The notes: generated from the sequence alone by a model not told the origin. Shown: positions 24,701 to 35,931, counted from the stretch's first letter. The stretch: 64,000 nt of DNA from Corallium rubrum (GCA_964035015.1 OZ035997.1:29135567-29199566); one strand, 5' to 3'. Program-made: numbers and translations.

Positions 24701-25225
24701 ACTACCATACTAACATTATCATACTGCAACTAATATACTGTATAACTAAATACTGTACAGCACTACTGCTATATTGTTACTATTATTACTACACCATACT
24801 AATTTACTACAAAACTACGACACTACCACCACTATTACCACATGGATGCACTGCGATAACCACCACCGCACTCCCGCTACTATTGCACGTATATTACACT
24901 ACTACAACCACCATCACGCCCACTGCCACTACCACCACTGCCACAACTTCAATGTTTTCGAAAATTTTACTCTCAAGCGCATTAAAGTAGCGAGTTTAGT
25001 CATCAGCTGGATGTATTAGTACACAGACGTTTTATTCTAAGAATGCAAGATGACGAGCGTTTTACATCGTTAGTACAAGATCAGAACGTAAATTCCTGGT
25101 GTGTTTTCTTTTCATCAACAGTCGCACACGAAGAAGCTGTAATGAGTAGTACAACACTACCCAGCCACTCCTCTGCCAACAGTAATTCCTCTCGTGATGA
25201 TGTTCAGGATAATGATGATGATGAT

Positions 25226-25287
<62 letters not shown>

Positions 25288-25347
25288 CGACGATGACGAT
25301 GACGACGACGACGAGGACGATGACGATGATTATGGTGGTGGTGGTGG

Positions 25348-25419
<72 letters not shown>

Positions 25420-26125
25420 CGATGACGACGATGGAATACAATCCCACTACTACGCGCAACCGCAAGAACCACTGCAATACAATCGACTTCCCGACGAAAG
25501 GCAAGAACCAAACGATTATGAAGAATTTTCTATTCGCGATGGTAAGTGAAACAATTTAACAAAAGCATGGTAAAAAAAGCTATTTTATTAGCATTGTAGA
25601 TCACTTCTTGTTGTGAGTGGGATAAAGTGGTTTTTTATTATTAATGGATTTTTTTTCGTTGTATTTTAACCAACTTTAAGGTATTCCAGAGTCCTTGAAC
25701 GAAGTTCTTGGTGAATTTCACAACATGCCCGAACCAGTGCAGGTTGTTTGCGACTTGGAAAATTTGCTCACTAGCCAAGCTACCAATTCTATGGATGTGG
25801 AAGGTATGAATTAAGTATAGTAGTATAACACAGTATAGAATAGGCTATAGCATGTAGTATGGCATAACCTCGCGTGGCATAGAGCAGTGTAGTAAGTGGT
25901 GCCATGTGTAGTGTATAGTATGGTGTGGCATGGTATGGACTTGGTATGTTAGTAAAGTACATACGATCTTAAACTCCGGGTTCAATCAGAGGAGGCGTTT
26001 AATCCGAAATCAGTGTTTGACCGAGTAAATTGGGTGCTTCATCTGTCGAAATTTTAGTTAAACTTTTTTTTAAATGTTAAATTTACACTTTAGAAAACAA
26101 CGAAAGTGAAGATGGAGAAGACTAA
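21664..26125 (+). CDS. Host gene: coiled-coil protein with poly-aspartate tract (five joined exons)
   Basis: Five exons (21664-21790, 23869-24624, 25122-25541, 25681-25803, 26094-26125) join with GT/AG borders and phase 1 at every junction, giving 485 residues and a TAA stop. Layout: basic N-terminus with a hydrophobic helix (residues about 19-36); a Lys/Glu/Gln-rich coiled coil (about 45-235) with three 49-residue repeats around KISSLETQNTN; a Ser/Thr-rich linker; 73 mostly Asp residues broken by a short YGGGGG; a Pro/Gln/Tyr-rich part; an acidic end. I do not recognise the family. Coiled coils usually mean oligomerisation, and the hydrophobic helix might anchor a membrane, but both are inference. 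An in-frame ATG at 21595 is an alternative start if the acceptor before 21651 is not used. Five matching phases make chance unlikely. Confidence 0.75.
21811..22525 (+). mobile_element. TATATAACTGG-type DNA transposon, copy B (in intron 1)
   Basis: Matches the larger copy at 33567-35050 from end to end: the left tip CTGTATATAACTGG with GGTGCTGCCCAAAAATGTGT; the interior GTCGCCAGCTCTATAAAGAA, GCCGAGTTCTCC and TTTGTCGTCCGGCTTTCTTG; the right tip GGGGACACTTTTCC. It is about half as long as copy A and more decayed, especially at its right end. It has no transposase. It lies wholly inside the host gene's first intron. Confidence 0.7.
23869..24624 (+). CDS. Host gene, coiled-coil exon
   Basis: The acceptor GTTTCTTATAG precedes it; it is entered and left in phase 1 (756 nt) and ends ACTG before GTATGT. 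It encodes 251 residues of charged heptad-like sequence with the three 147-bp repeats. It starts in frame as E-NKETQTVEQEVE once joined to the first exon. Confidence 0.8.
24051..24319 (+). repeat. 147-bp internal coding repeats
   Basis: TCTGAGCTTGAAACCAAGGA at 24051 recurs as TCTGAACTTGAAGCCAAGGA at 24198, exactly 147 bp on. The block AAAATATCTAGT recurs at 23961, 24108 and 24255 with the same period. The first unit is the most diverged. This shows growth of the coiled coil by in-frame tandem duplication (49 residues). Confidence 0.9.
24640..24955 (+). repeat. Trinucleotide-rich intron tract
   Basis: Intron between the coiled-coil and poly-aspartate exons. It is filled with degenerate ACN triplets (ACTACCACC, ACAACAACAACAATACTACT). 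A similar degenerate tract lies at 28735-28890. ORFs over both are composition artefacts. Confidence 0.7.
25122..25541 (+). CDS. Host gene, poly-aspartate exon
   Basis: The acceptor TTTCTTTTCATCAACAG precedes it and the donor GTAAGT follows. It is 420 nt, phase 1 in and out. It runs V-AHEEAVMSSTTLPSHSSANS, then the aspartate tract (25214-25432), then GIQSHYYAQPQEPLQYNRLP to SIRDG. The non-repetitive parts on both sides stay open in one frame, which supports coding despite the microsatellite core. Confidence 0.75.
25214..25432 (+). repeat. (GAY)n coding microsatellite
   Basis: 73 codons, almost all GAT or GAC. The first block is mostly GAC-rich with a few GAT. A TATGGTGGTGGTGGTGGT interruption at about 25330 separates it from a nearly pure GAT block. 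The mix of synonymous codons in the first block suggests an older, protein-constrained run, while the pure second block looks recently expanded. Confidence 0.9.
25681..25803 (+). CDS. Host gene, fourth exon
   Basis: 123 nt between acceptor CCAACTTTAAG and donor GTATGA, phase 1 in and out. Encodes IPESLNEVLGEFHNMPEPVQ then VVCDLENLLTSQATNSMDVE, which reads like ordinary soluble protein. Confidence 0.75.
26094..26125 (+). CDS. Host gene, last exon with stop
   Basis: The acceptor ATTTACACTTTAG follows a T-rich tract. In phase 1 it encodes ENNESEDGED and TAA. It is short, so its support rests on the phase match, the tract and the acidic composition shared with the rest of the protein. Confidence 0.6.
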
Positions 26126-26156
26126 AGAAAATATCGACCGTAAAATTTGATACAAA

Positions 26157-26350
26157 ACTGCCGCGTTTTTCTACGATGTGTTATGTATGGTAAAGTTGAA
26201 ACCTGATTAACTTTTGCGGCGCAATATCTGCACATTAAAATACGTCTTACTAAATGCTGGGTCTTAAGAAAGGTATTATGTACGCGTAGTAGATCAGGTT
26301 TTTATTTTTCCACACGTAACACGCATGCGCACGTAGAAAAACGCAGCAGT
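26157..26350. mobile_element. Foldback MITE next to the host gene's stop
   Basis: The 19-bp tips ACTGCCGCGTTTTTCTACG and CGTAGAAAAACGCAGCAGT are complementary except for one base. Further inward, GTTATGTATGG and AAACCTGAT have matching complements. About 194 bp, starting 31 bp after the predicted TAA, so it probably lies in the 3' untranslated region or just past the gene. Confidence 0.75.
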
Positions 26351-27431
26351 AGAAATCACCTTAATGGTCGTTAGAACGGCAAAAACAGAACTCACATATG
26401 ACAGAAAATTTACAGCAAACTAAGTTAACAATTCGGCTGTCGGCCAATATTTTTTCCCCAAGTTAAAATTTCCTTTTTAAAACATGAGCTAAATATCTCT
26501 GAAAAGTATAATTTTATGATTCAGTTTTATTTAAATTTATTTAAATTAAATTTAATGCGATAAAAAATTCACGGAAAGTGGTGGATGTTTTAAAATTTGT
26601 GAATGCACAATGAAAAACGTAAAAACATAAAAAATATAATTTTGCATTTCATTTTGTGATTTACGGTAGAAGCCTGTTGACACTACCATGAATTTCCCGA
26701 TTAGTCTGCTGTTTGCATTCTTGTCTTGGCTAGATTATAGATTACCCGTCCATTTTCCGATAGACTTATGTATTCTCGATCGTGTGATACGATGCAACGC
26801 AGTTACGCGCGAGCAATATAGGTTAAAAAATTATGACACAATTTTCATTTCGTATGTAGGTATCCCTGAAAAATTATATTTAATCGGTGTTAAAGATTCT
26901 TAAAGAATCTTGCCATTTGTGTACGCTTATCGATCGTATATCACCCATATACAACAATGATAACCAGTCTCCCTTTTAGGTAATACTCCTCCCGTGCGTA
27001 TTATCGTATGCTACAGAATACATGCCCGATAGTGGACTGTACATGGTCAGTTCTGTAATCGCTGCTTTGATCTAATCTGTTTTTACCGTGCTTTGACCTC
27101 TGATTTCTTTTTCTGATCACTTATACTTTAAGTCTAGTCGTAATTTAAAAAGCCATCTAGTCGTATGTTGGTCTTTTAGATAATCTAGAATTACAATCGT
27201 GGACAAAATTGTTGAGAAAATCAACGATAATCAATAAATCATCAATACAAATGATTTTTCATGGCCCTCTCTCCCCATTTCAATGTGGTAAAATTATCTT
27301 AACATAACTGCCCAACATTATTTAAGGGGATGTCCTTTATTTCAGTAAAATTATATTGAAATATGTTAGAAAATCCTGTTTCTCAACAACTTTTGTCCAC
27401 GATTGTAGTTTACATATTTTGCTGGTGTTAT

Positions 27432-27435
<4 letters not shown>
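26351..27435. other. Non-genic stretch
   Basis: A 71-codon ORF at 26688-26903 has no support. No repeat is recognised. It could hold the host gene's polyadenylation region, but no site can be assigned. Confidence 0.4.
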
Positions 27436-27527
<92 letters not shown>

Positions 27528-27532
27528 TATAT
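27435..27532. repeat. (TA)n microsatellite, about 95 bp
   Basis: Long TA run with one CA step near the 3' end. Frames over it are artefacts. Confidence 0.95.
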
Positions 27533-28734
27533 ACTAGCAGCAGCTAAATTTATGTGGTAAAAATCCCGGTAAATGCTAGTCCAAAATGGGTGGTCGCATA
27601 AACAAGCATTTAGTGGACTAATGTGTACTTGTTTTGACCAGTGTTGTCAAAAAATCACGTTTGATTTTTATACTGGCCGTATAAATTTAAAACTTGGTGC
27701 GAAAATGCAAGGAGAAGAGTTTGACAGATCAAGTGCTTAAACTCAAAGTTTTCATAGCACACATTTAAGGTCAGTTTTAGCGTCGAGTTTTAGCCTCGTC
27801 TGTTTGCTTTCGACACGCCTAGTATTGAAACAAATGTTGAAAAAGGCAACTTAAGAACCATGCAGAAAAGAATGCATGAGTGACTCTGGTATCTCTGATT
27901 GCTGTACCAGATAATAATCTTGCCAAAATTCGTAGCTATTTCGTTTGTGCCTAAACGCGGCTGATTCTCGTTTCAAAAAGTATACAAACGAAACAAATTA
28001 TTTCACAAACTCTTTTCATGAAATGCGACTACTTAAAATGTTCTGAATGGAAACATTTGGAAACAGAAATTAGAGATATCAAGTTTCGTTATTTCCATTC
28101 GAAGCATAAATGTGCAAAAATGTCTTTGCTCGGCTGAAAACATTTTTATATTGCTAATCTCTGTTTCCAAGTGAATAAGGACTAGTTAAGCTTCCCCTGT
28201 ACATTCGACCAAGTGATTCCTTGAAAAATGTTGACTGATTTTTTTTCTTGATAAGAAAACCTTGACTTGTTCAAAAGTTGGCATTAGTAGCGCAGACTAG
28301 TTGGCATGGAGATCTTGGTTGGGTGAACGAGGCTTAAAGATTAGGTTTAAAATTAGTACTTAGGCTAACGAAAGGTGCAGTGGATTGCTGATGTTCTAAG
28401 AGTTTGTATCCATAGTTAGGACTTCGCATAGATCTCTTCTCCAATCGATACAATGCGTTAATTATGTTGTAAAAATAGACCAAATGAAACAGTGGTCTAA
28501 TAAGACCGTATTCTTATAATTGTTAGTTAGTGGTGACTGTAGTTGTTTAGAATAGCAAATTTACGATGAACATTGAGAAGATCGGCAACGTTATTAACCA
28601 TTGGCGACAATTTACCCTCTCACGTGAAGTGCTCCGTAGCTGCAGCGCCAGACTCGACTATACCGATATGTTCTGTGTGGTTTCAACATGGTGAAGATAT
28701 AAAGGTAAAGTATTTCCACTGCACACGAACTCCC
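27533..28734. other. Non-genic stretch
   Basis: A weak inverted pairing exists between GGAAACAGAAATTAGAGAT (28058) and AATCTCTGTTTCC (28157). Two short ORFs (28566 and 28573) overlap near 28600-28700 but lack splice or domain support. Confidence 0.35.
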
Positions 28735-28890
28735 ACGACACTACCATTACAACTACTACAACCACTGCACTATCACTATTACAACCACTACTGCTATCAT
28801 CACCACCACTACCACTACAACAACCACCACAACATCTACCACCACAAGTACGACGACCACAACTATCACCACAACCAACTACGAGTAGTA
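28735..28890 (+). repeat. Degenerate (ACN)n tract
   Basis: ACC, ACT and ACA triplets in a long run, similar to the host gene intron tract at 24640-24955. Confidence 0.75.
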
Positions 28891-29045
28891 TCATAGCAGT
28901 TACGAGTTTCTAAAGTAAGCCAACATTTCGTTCCACAACCTGACCAATTTATTTGATAAAGTTCGTTGAGCAACTTCCTGCTATGTATTTGATTGGTGTT
29001 TGAATGATACACTTATGTATTTGTAATTGGTTAAAAACTATCAAC

Positions 29046-29250
29046 GGCAGTGGTTAGCAGACATGCCTATAGTCATCCGGCATTCCGAATTCGATTCCAG
29101 ATCGATGCGGCTATCAAAGTAAAATTCCACTTTCGCCTCATGTGAGAAAAGTGCTTCTAATCTGACTTTACCAAACACCAGCTCCTGCTGACTGAACCAA
29201 TGAGAGATGGCCCTCAGTGGTTCTCTATATAGGCAGAACAGTTTAGGACC
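29046..29250 (+). mobile_element. tRNA-derived SINE, copy 2 of a family
   Basis: The head has A-box-like GGCAGTGGTTAGCAGAC and B-box GAATTCGATTCCAG (29086-29099). The body has TCTGACTTTACCAAACACCA, CTGAACCAATGAGAGATGGC and CTCTATATAGGCAGAACAGT, shared with 21371-21535. It ends against the pogo-like element at 29259. Confidence 0.65.
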
Positions 29251-29258
29251 GACAAATA

Positions 29259-29456
29259 CAGTAAAACCCCGCATAAAAGAACCAGTGGATTAAGAACCAA
29301 CAGCCTGAAATTTAGACAATTAAGTACCCAAAATACAAGAACCACTTCAGGCTGATAAATGAGACTGGTTCTTAAAAAACCTTAACTTTTGTACTTTAGC
29401 TGAAGTAGATAGCATGTTCTAAGAGCAGGTATATGTCAGGTACATTTTCAACCTTT

Positions 29457-29523
<67 letters not shown>

Positions 29524-29773
29524 TATAGTATATTTATTGTTATGACAGTAAATTAAATTATTGTTTGGCAATATGAAATACAATTGGGATGTTAACGTTC
29601 AATTTATGTGAATAATTAAGGAAAGAAATCGGGAACAATTGTTTTTGACTAGAAATACAGTAAGAACCAGTTAAGAACCAACTTGGCCTGGTTTCTCACT
29701 ATGTACCCATTATATAAGAACCATTTCAGCCTGACGTCAAAAAATAGTGGTTCTTTTATGCGGGTTTTTACTG
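29259..29773. mobile_element. pogo/mariner-like non-autonomous element, 515 bp
   Basis: Terminal inverted repeats of about 26 bp start CAGTAAAACCCCGCATAAAA (left) and CAGTAAAAACCCGCATAAAA (right, - strand), and TA flanks both ends, as expected for TA-targeting Tc1/mariner-class insertion. Inside each end a direct subterminal repeat recurs: AAGAACCA, TTAAGAACCAAC, GTACCCA, AAGAACCA and TTCAG(G/C)CTGA in the same order and orientation. A (TA)n tract occupies 29461-29519. No transposase. Confidence 0.8.
29461..29519. repeat. (TA)n microsatellite inside the pogo-like element
   Basis: About 58 bp of TA dinucleotides between the two subterminal repeats. Confidence 0.9.
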
Positions 29774-29775
29774 TA

Positions 29776-30401
29776 ATCGTTAATCTAAATATATTGGTTA
29801 GCTTTTGGAACTAAATTTAAGCATTTGCCACGACCGTAAAACATTATCTAGCCTATTGCCACGACAGTAAAACATTATCTTGTTTATCTAATTTTCAACT
29901 TTTGAAGGACCCGCTGTGAAAAGTTCCACCTATAGCAAATATGTCAACACAAGAACTGTTTGGCTGTACTGGAAATATGTAAGTGCGTTTAAGTATTTTT
30001 TTTAAAAATATTTAAAAAATAAACACTTGGTGTTTCCATCTGATTATGGGTCGACAAAATGAATAGATTAATATTGATTCTTGTGTACAAAGCACAAGGC
30101 TGGGTAGCACGTATTTGAGCAGTTTGGGCTAAAAAATAGTTTCAATTATGTTCAACTACAAACTTAAATATTGAGATGACACGTTAAAACTTAATTTTCC
30201 ATCTAGGCAGTTGGCTTTACTCCTGACAGCACAAAGTAATTATACTTTCTATTTAACCGGTAAGTGCTGTTTTAATTTCTCAAAAAAATTTTATTCATAC
30301 CTTCACAATCATACTTAAAAAATGTTTGCAAAAAATTACATTGTTCGTGTATAAATAGTTATATATAGGAAATGAAATTGATATTAAGATATTTAGGTGG
30401 C
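29776..30401. other. Non-genic stretch
   Basis: A short duplication (ATTGCCACGA(C)AGTAAAACATTATCT) is seen near 29825-29880. Otherwise unassigned. Confidence 0.4.
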
Positions 30402-30477
30402 TCCCTACAGTTTCTACATAATGCCAAACTGTTCTGAACTAATGTAGTCAAGGCACTGACCTATGGGCAATTCCATG

Positions 30478-30491
30478 GTGACTCATGTTAC
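30478..30491 (-). repeat. GTAACATGAGTCAC word, copy 1
   Basis: The exact 14-bp word occurs here on - and at 35447-35460, 35461-35474 and 35651-35664 on +. All four lie within the composite region. Confidence 0.7.
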
Positions 30492-31024
30492 ATTTTGAAA
30501 AAAAACCAACGGATCAATTCCGATTTTTTAGTGATTAATTTATTTTAACACTTCAACTACTGTCTGTAAACACCTATAAGGTCCTAAGGTGTTGAATAAT
30601 GATGAGGATTTAATATTTAATTGTACAATGCCAATAATTAGATCTCCAATTTTAAGTCTCATTGTTACCAGGCAACAATCTTTTAGAAGTAAATTACAAC
30701 AACAATATATTTGCGAGAATGTTGAAAACCTTACCGGCGAATTTCATGAACTACATCACAAGGGAAAAAAGTTGGCTATCTTGACTCACTGACCCAGAGG
30801 AGGGTGGACAGCTGCCGCAAAGCATCATGGTCCTAACGCTAAAATTGATAAATTATTGATTCATTTGCATCTGACCGCCGACGAGGAATGAACTATGCCC
30901 GGTGGACTAGATGCGCAAAAACTTTTGAAAACTCGTCACAGTTGATCCAGAATTGTTAAATCTGATAGTCAGAAATATACGAGAACAATTCGTGGTTATC
31001 ATAGACAATTAATATGATCAGATT

Positions 31025-31216
31025 GTGCTTTATTTGGCGTATATTTGTGACAATGGCGGATGGGCATTCAAGACTACTCAAGTTCCTTCGGATTCGACGC
31101 ATTTTATGTTACAATTAATAATGGAACAAATCAGAAACGAATTAGATGTTTACAACAAAGAAGGATTTGGTTGTGCTGTGCAACGTGTGATTCGTTACAA
31201 CTGGAGAAAAGCGTGA
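31025..31216 (+). CDS. Unrecognised short ORF inside the composite region
   Basis: 63 codons, including YICDNGGWAFKTTQVPSDST and EQIRNELDVYNKEGFG. The composition is protein-like and the frame ends in a basic NWRKA. No family recognised. It may be an eroded transposase exon, given its position between inverted AGGTGGCTCCCTA words. Low confidence that it is coding. Confidence 0.2.
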   Translation: MLYLAYICDNGGWAFKTTQVPSDSTHFMLQLIMEQIRNELDVYNKEGFGCAVQRVIRYNWRKA

Positions 31217-31768
31217 GGTGAGAAATCAACATTATTTGTTGTTTAGTGGTTAATGATTTCCCTCTCAAATGTTTCCTATTCTATACTACCTTATGATGCA
31301 TTTTCCGTGGTTTAATGTTTTGCATTCTGCAGTATTACTGTAAACTTCTATAACTGTTGTGTGTAACAATTATCTGGATCAATTAGATACAACTATCATC
31401 CTTGGTTTGTTTGGGGTTTTTTCCCCGATTTTTTAACAGTCTTGTTTCCTTTTATACATTATACTGTACATGTAGTATCCCAAATTTTATAAAATTGTGA
31501 ATAAAGCTAGCTTAAAATTTATTATTCAATAACAATCTTGTATTTTTCTTTATAATTAAGGTGAATGAAAAATTGGGATAATTTATTGGATTGCCTCCAG
31601 AATCTATTGATAAATTTGGTATATAACTGGACTGGTCAAATATTTCTATTTTATCAAATAAAGGGTATTTCCTGTATCCTCAATATATATGTAAATAAGG
31701 AACTTGAATAAAATTAAAATGTCTTGTCTCAATATTGATCTTGGTCCAACATTTTTGCAGTTAAGCTA

Positions 31769-31792
31769 CCCCCCCCCCCCCCCCCTCCCCCC
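31769..31792. repeat. Poly-C tract
   Basis: About 24 C residues interrupted by one T. Confidence 0.9.
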
Positions 31793-32423
31793 TGCCAAGA
31801 AAACATCAACTTTGGCCATTTAGAGATGGCATCAGAAACGTTACTGTATTAAGGTAGACATATGATTCAATGAACTATAAGACAGACAATGTCCAGCCCA
31901 AGGGTGTCTGTCTTAGACATAGTTCATAGCACTCAAAGGCAAAGGGATGAATAATAGCATTTGGATGGTATAATAATATGCAAGATAATACTTCTGTGTT
32001 AAAATTTTATTAATTACGTCCACAATTATTATGCATTGCCTTATGTAATTATACAACATGACAACATGCAAAACTTCAAACTACATATTATTTGAATGTT
32101 ATTTAGTAAAAGAGAATCCATCAATTTATCATTGTAAAAATCCAGTTCAGATTGGTGCTCGTGCCTGGGCACTCTGAACACCACCAAAGTAAGTTCTTCC
32201 AACACTTACATCTGTACTGTATCTCTTCACTTCCTGTAAAAAATACAATGTGATATGGAGTTATTAACTCTTCCATGTCTTAAGAGTTGACTGTACAGCC
32301 AATACCTAACTATTGTATTCACTCCATGGGTACAAACCAAGGGGTGGACACAGGGCACATGCCACACACCCCCCACACCCCCAACCACTTGGAGTCCCCC
32401 TTTATAATTTTGCAACAAAAAGG

Positions 32424-32465
32424 ACCTTTATCAGAAGACCTTTATCAGAAAACCTTTATCAGAAG
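32424..32465. repeat. Three 14-bp tandem units
   Basis: ACCTTTATCAGAAG, ACCTTTATCAGAAA, ACCTTTATCAGAAG in a row. Confidence 0.9.
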
Positions 32466-33717
32466 ACATGTGCCTCAAGGGTCATTTTAAAACTCTGCCC
32501 TGAAACAAGGTACTTTTGAAAGTGTACACTTCCCCCTGGCACCCCATCAGCTTGCTTCCCACATCACTGACTCAGTTGAAATGGACAACTAGGGCAAAAG
32601 GGATAATAAGTATTTGTATACTGAAAAACAGTACGAACAACAAATTATAACAAATTAGCAAAAAATAAAAAAATACTACCTACAACTACAATATATTATT
32701 CACAATAACAATGACCAATAATAAACTACAAATAATCCACACATCAATTTTAATAATCATACTGCTGGCATGGAACACGTTATTTATTAATATATAAAAA
32801 ATATCTATACATATTAGTTCTGTATACAGATATAGCAGATCTTTAAGAAAGTTAAGTACATTCTGTATGCAGGCCTGATATGTATACAATTTTCCCAGAA
32901 TATGATGGTGTTTTTATACAGCGACGTCAGCGTTTTGGACCATAAAAACAGACAAATACCAAATTTTACTATGTAATAATTGTCCACCACTCATTATACA
33001 CTTACTCTAAAGAATAAAGCTCGAAATATTAGGAAACTTCCAAAATTCTTGAGAGAAAAACAGGCTTTAGTGGCGAGAGGCTCTCTTAAATTATTGGGCG
33101 CCATCTTAGCGAAAGCCGAAATACCATGGTCGGTTCAACGGCGAATATCTCGAAAACGGTGAGGGGATCGCTGGGGATCGCCTCCATAGCATCCAAGATT
33201 AGACATTTCTTCAACTTATTACGCAAAAATTAGAGAATTCGAACCATGGGAATTCGAGATTTTTTGCTTTGAAGATTGTTGAAAAACCGGAAGTGGGGTC
33301 TTCGCTTAGCGCGACACGACCTACATAAACCATCAAAATAAAGTAGAAAAATACATTTACCTTGCAAAATCCTGCAGATATGGATAGTCCAACAATATAT
33401 GAAACCATATCACTGCTTTTTTAAAGAAAAAAATGAATGACAACAGCGTAATATTCGGTATTCTGAGTCCAATGCAAAATTTTCAGCCGATCAAGGATAA
33501 GAAAATAGCGCAATTTCATTGGTCGACAATATCACGTGACAGCTGTCCTGTCTCCTCTGTCACTGACCTATATATAACTGGACTGCGGGTGCTGCCCAAA
33601 AATGTGTCCCCATTTTCATTTTCAAAATGGCGGCATTTATGGGTCCTTCTCACTGATCTAAAAAATAGGACTGGATCGAGTTTCTATTACTGAAAATGAA
33701 GCCAACTGCGGCCCAAT

Positions 33718-33835
33718 CTCGTTCCCAGAGCCTTCTCACGCGGGCCGTGCCCGTTGACCGAAAGCTCTGGGATTTTGCCAAAATTTAGCTTCCGTCGCAA
33801 CTGAGCATGCATGAGATTACGAAGCGCTTCTTCAA
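33718..33835. repeat. TCTCGTTCCCAGAGC block inside copy A
   Basis: Reads CAATCTCGTTCCCAGAGCCT, a GC-rich CACGCGGGC part and GAAAGCTCTGGGA, so the ends pair through CCCAGAGC/GCTCTGGG. From memory, similar blocks are common in marine invertebrate genomes. It is absent from copy B, so it is probably a separate insertion in copy A. Confidence 0.4.
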
Positions 33836-34801
33836 TGAAATATCTACATTTACTGCGGTTTTCAAGAGTATTCGATGTTGTCGGTATCTTAGATTTATTT
33901 AATTCTTTGAAAGTTTTTATGGCGAAGAAATATTATAGCAAAGAAATATTTTACGTGGTGTTTCCACAAAACTTATTTATATTAGATTTATTTGTTTATT
34001 TGTTATGTCCTCGAAAAACGTTGATTTATTTAATGCTGCATTGGAGTATGTGCGGTTGGTCATTGTTAATTTATTGTGGAACGACTGAAGAGGCCTACTG
34101 AATTATTTGTCTGACCTAATAGGAATATCAGTAGAACATGATCTCGAGTTTGTGTAAACAAAATATTTCGGTGGTTTTTCCATGTATATTATTTATGTTT
34201 GTTTCTGAGCGGCCCAGGACGTTTTCATGATAAGAGTCTTATTGTAGTTCTGAAATACAATAAGTCTGAATAACAGTCTAGCAGTCTGAATTAAAGACGT
34301 TACGGCCGGCGTACGGCACGAACACTTGGTAGTAAAATAAAAGAAGACTGTCAATACACATGGTCAAATCTACAAACATTTTGCTTTATTAAGTCGCCAG
34401 CTCTATAAAGAATCGCTGAAGATCAAGATAAAATCGTAAAGTAGCGAGGCGTAGCCGAGTTCTCCGAGTGTCTTTATCAACCCATTCCAAGTGTTGTTAT
34501 TCATAACTGGATAAAGTCTACTTATTAGAAGACGAAAGCTTGTATATAGTTTGTCGTCCGGCTTTCTTGTCTTAACGACGGGAAAATAGACGGATGAATT
34601 GAAGATGGAAAACTCGTCGTTTATCGGATTTTATAAACAACTGACAAGTCTCTCGTCTGCTGATATAATTCGACTGAATGCCGAGCAAAATGCAGTTTTA
34701 AAAACCTGTGTCATCAGTCCGGTTCTTAGGTATCGGTCAGCGACCTTCACCATTAACAAAAGGACCCCAGTGAGCTCTATATATAACTGGAGTGATATCC
34801 T

Positions 34802-34952
<151 letters not shown>

Positions 34953-35446
34953 CCATAGATGCCACCATTTTCAAAACAGTTAAACGGTTTTGGGGACACT
35001 TTTCCAAACTCAAAGGTATAATAGGAGCACCAAGTCCAGTTATATATAGGGGCAATTCCATGCTAATGGTGACATTCATAAAAAAAAATAAAGTTGTCAG
35101 GAACTTTAAAATAACAAGTTATTTTGATATAATACATATTCAGGGCCAATAGGAAAGTCAAATTGGATCGAATACTGCCACTGATTGCTTCAGCGCTCTG
35201 TTCAATCATTTGTTATCACAGTTGCCAATACTTTAAGCCTCCAGAGAAAAATAATCATGCACCTACTATTTTCTCCTATATGTTCATTCAATTGTTTTTA
35301 CAAGGTGGTGTGAAATATCTGCCCAAGTCAAACTCTTTAATAAAGAGAATTGTAATCTTAAATTGTAATCACTACAGGCATTGACTTTTATGTCTGAGAG
35401 GCAATTAGACACATTTATGGACTGGTTTATAAAGAACACTTAAGAT

Positions 35447-35664
35447 GTAACATGAGTCACGTAACATGAGTCACAGACATTATGTAACTGTTCTACCTAT
35501 TGTCATTTAAAATTCAACTCATTTTTATGCAAGTAATTTATCTACCATAAAGTCTCTTAAATTTAAGATAGATTCTATTTTCTCCCACTTTTAATTTCCG
35601 AAGAAAATTCAGAAAAAGTTAAGTTAATTTTTGGGTGATGTCACTTTGGCGTAACATGAGTCAC
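35447..35664 (+). repeat. Cluster of three GTAACATGAGTCAC words
   Basis: Exact copies at 35447-35460, 35461-35474 (directly adjacent) and 35651-35664, each containing the palindromic heptamer-like TGAGTCA. The function is unknown. Within a transposon such words could be transposase-binding sites; TGAGTCA is also the consensus for bZIP (AP-1) factors. Confidence 0.65.
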
Positions 35665-35931
35665 ACACCACCCTATTGTCCTTTTGATATTTTTGCTATT
35701 TTTTCTGCTACTTCGGTGATATCTTTTTTAAATGTTGCAGTCTTGAGAAAATTGCTCATGCAAAACATTTTAGTGCAAAATAACTGTGGGGTTGTTAAGA
35801 AGTTTTGCCAATATCACAACAATAAATTAGCATTAAGCACAATTTGTCTCATAGAATATTTTTTTAAAGCTTCTCCTTAAACTATGCAAACTTTCAAAAC
35901 TAATTCACTTTTCTTAATTGGTGTTTCTTCC

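Larger units (their letters stand above)
31217..33566. other. Mostly unassigned interior
   Basis: Contains a poly-C tract (about 31769-31792), a small hairpin near 31870-31926 (TGAACTATAAGACAGAC against GTCTGTCTTAGACATAGTTC) and three 14-bp tandem units at 32424-32465. No gene supported. Confidence 0.45.

Noticed and set aside
24571-25019. ORFs of 81-139 codons between exons
   Set aside because: Triplet-rich intron sequence; the donor at 24625 and acceptor at 25121 remove it.
25062-25559. Poly-His, poly-Ile and Met-Thr ORFs overlapping the aspartate exon
   Set aside because: Other frames of the GAY microsatellite; only the aspartate frame joins the neighbouring exons in phase.
28566-28705. 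Second copy of the coiled-coil gene's exon end near 28.6 kb
   Set aside because: A loose resemblance (donor-like GTAAAG followed by an ACN-rich tract as in the host intron) is not backed by residue similarity.
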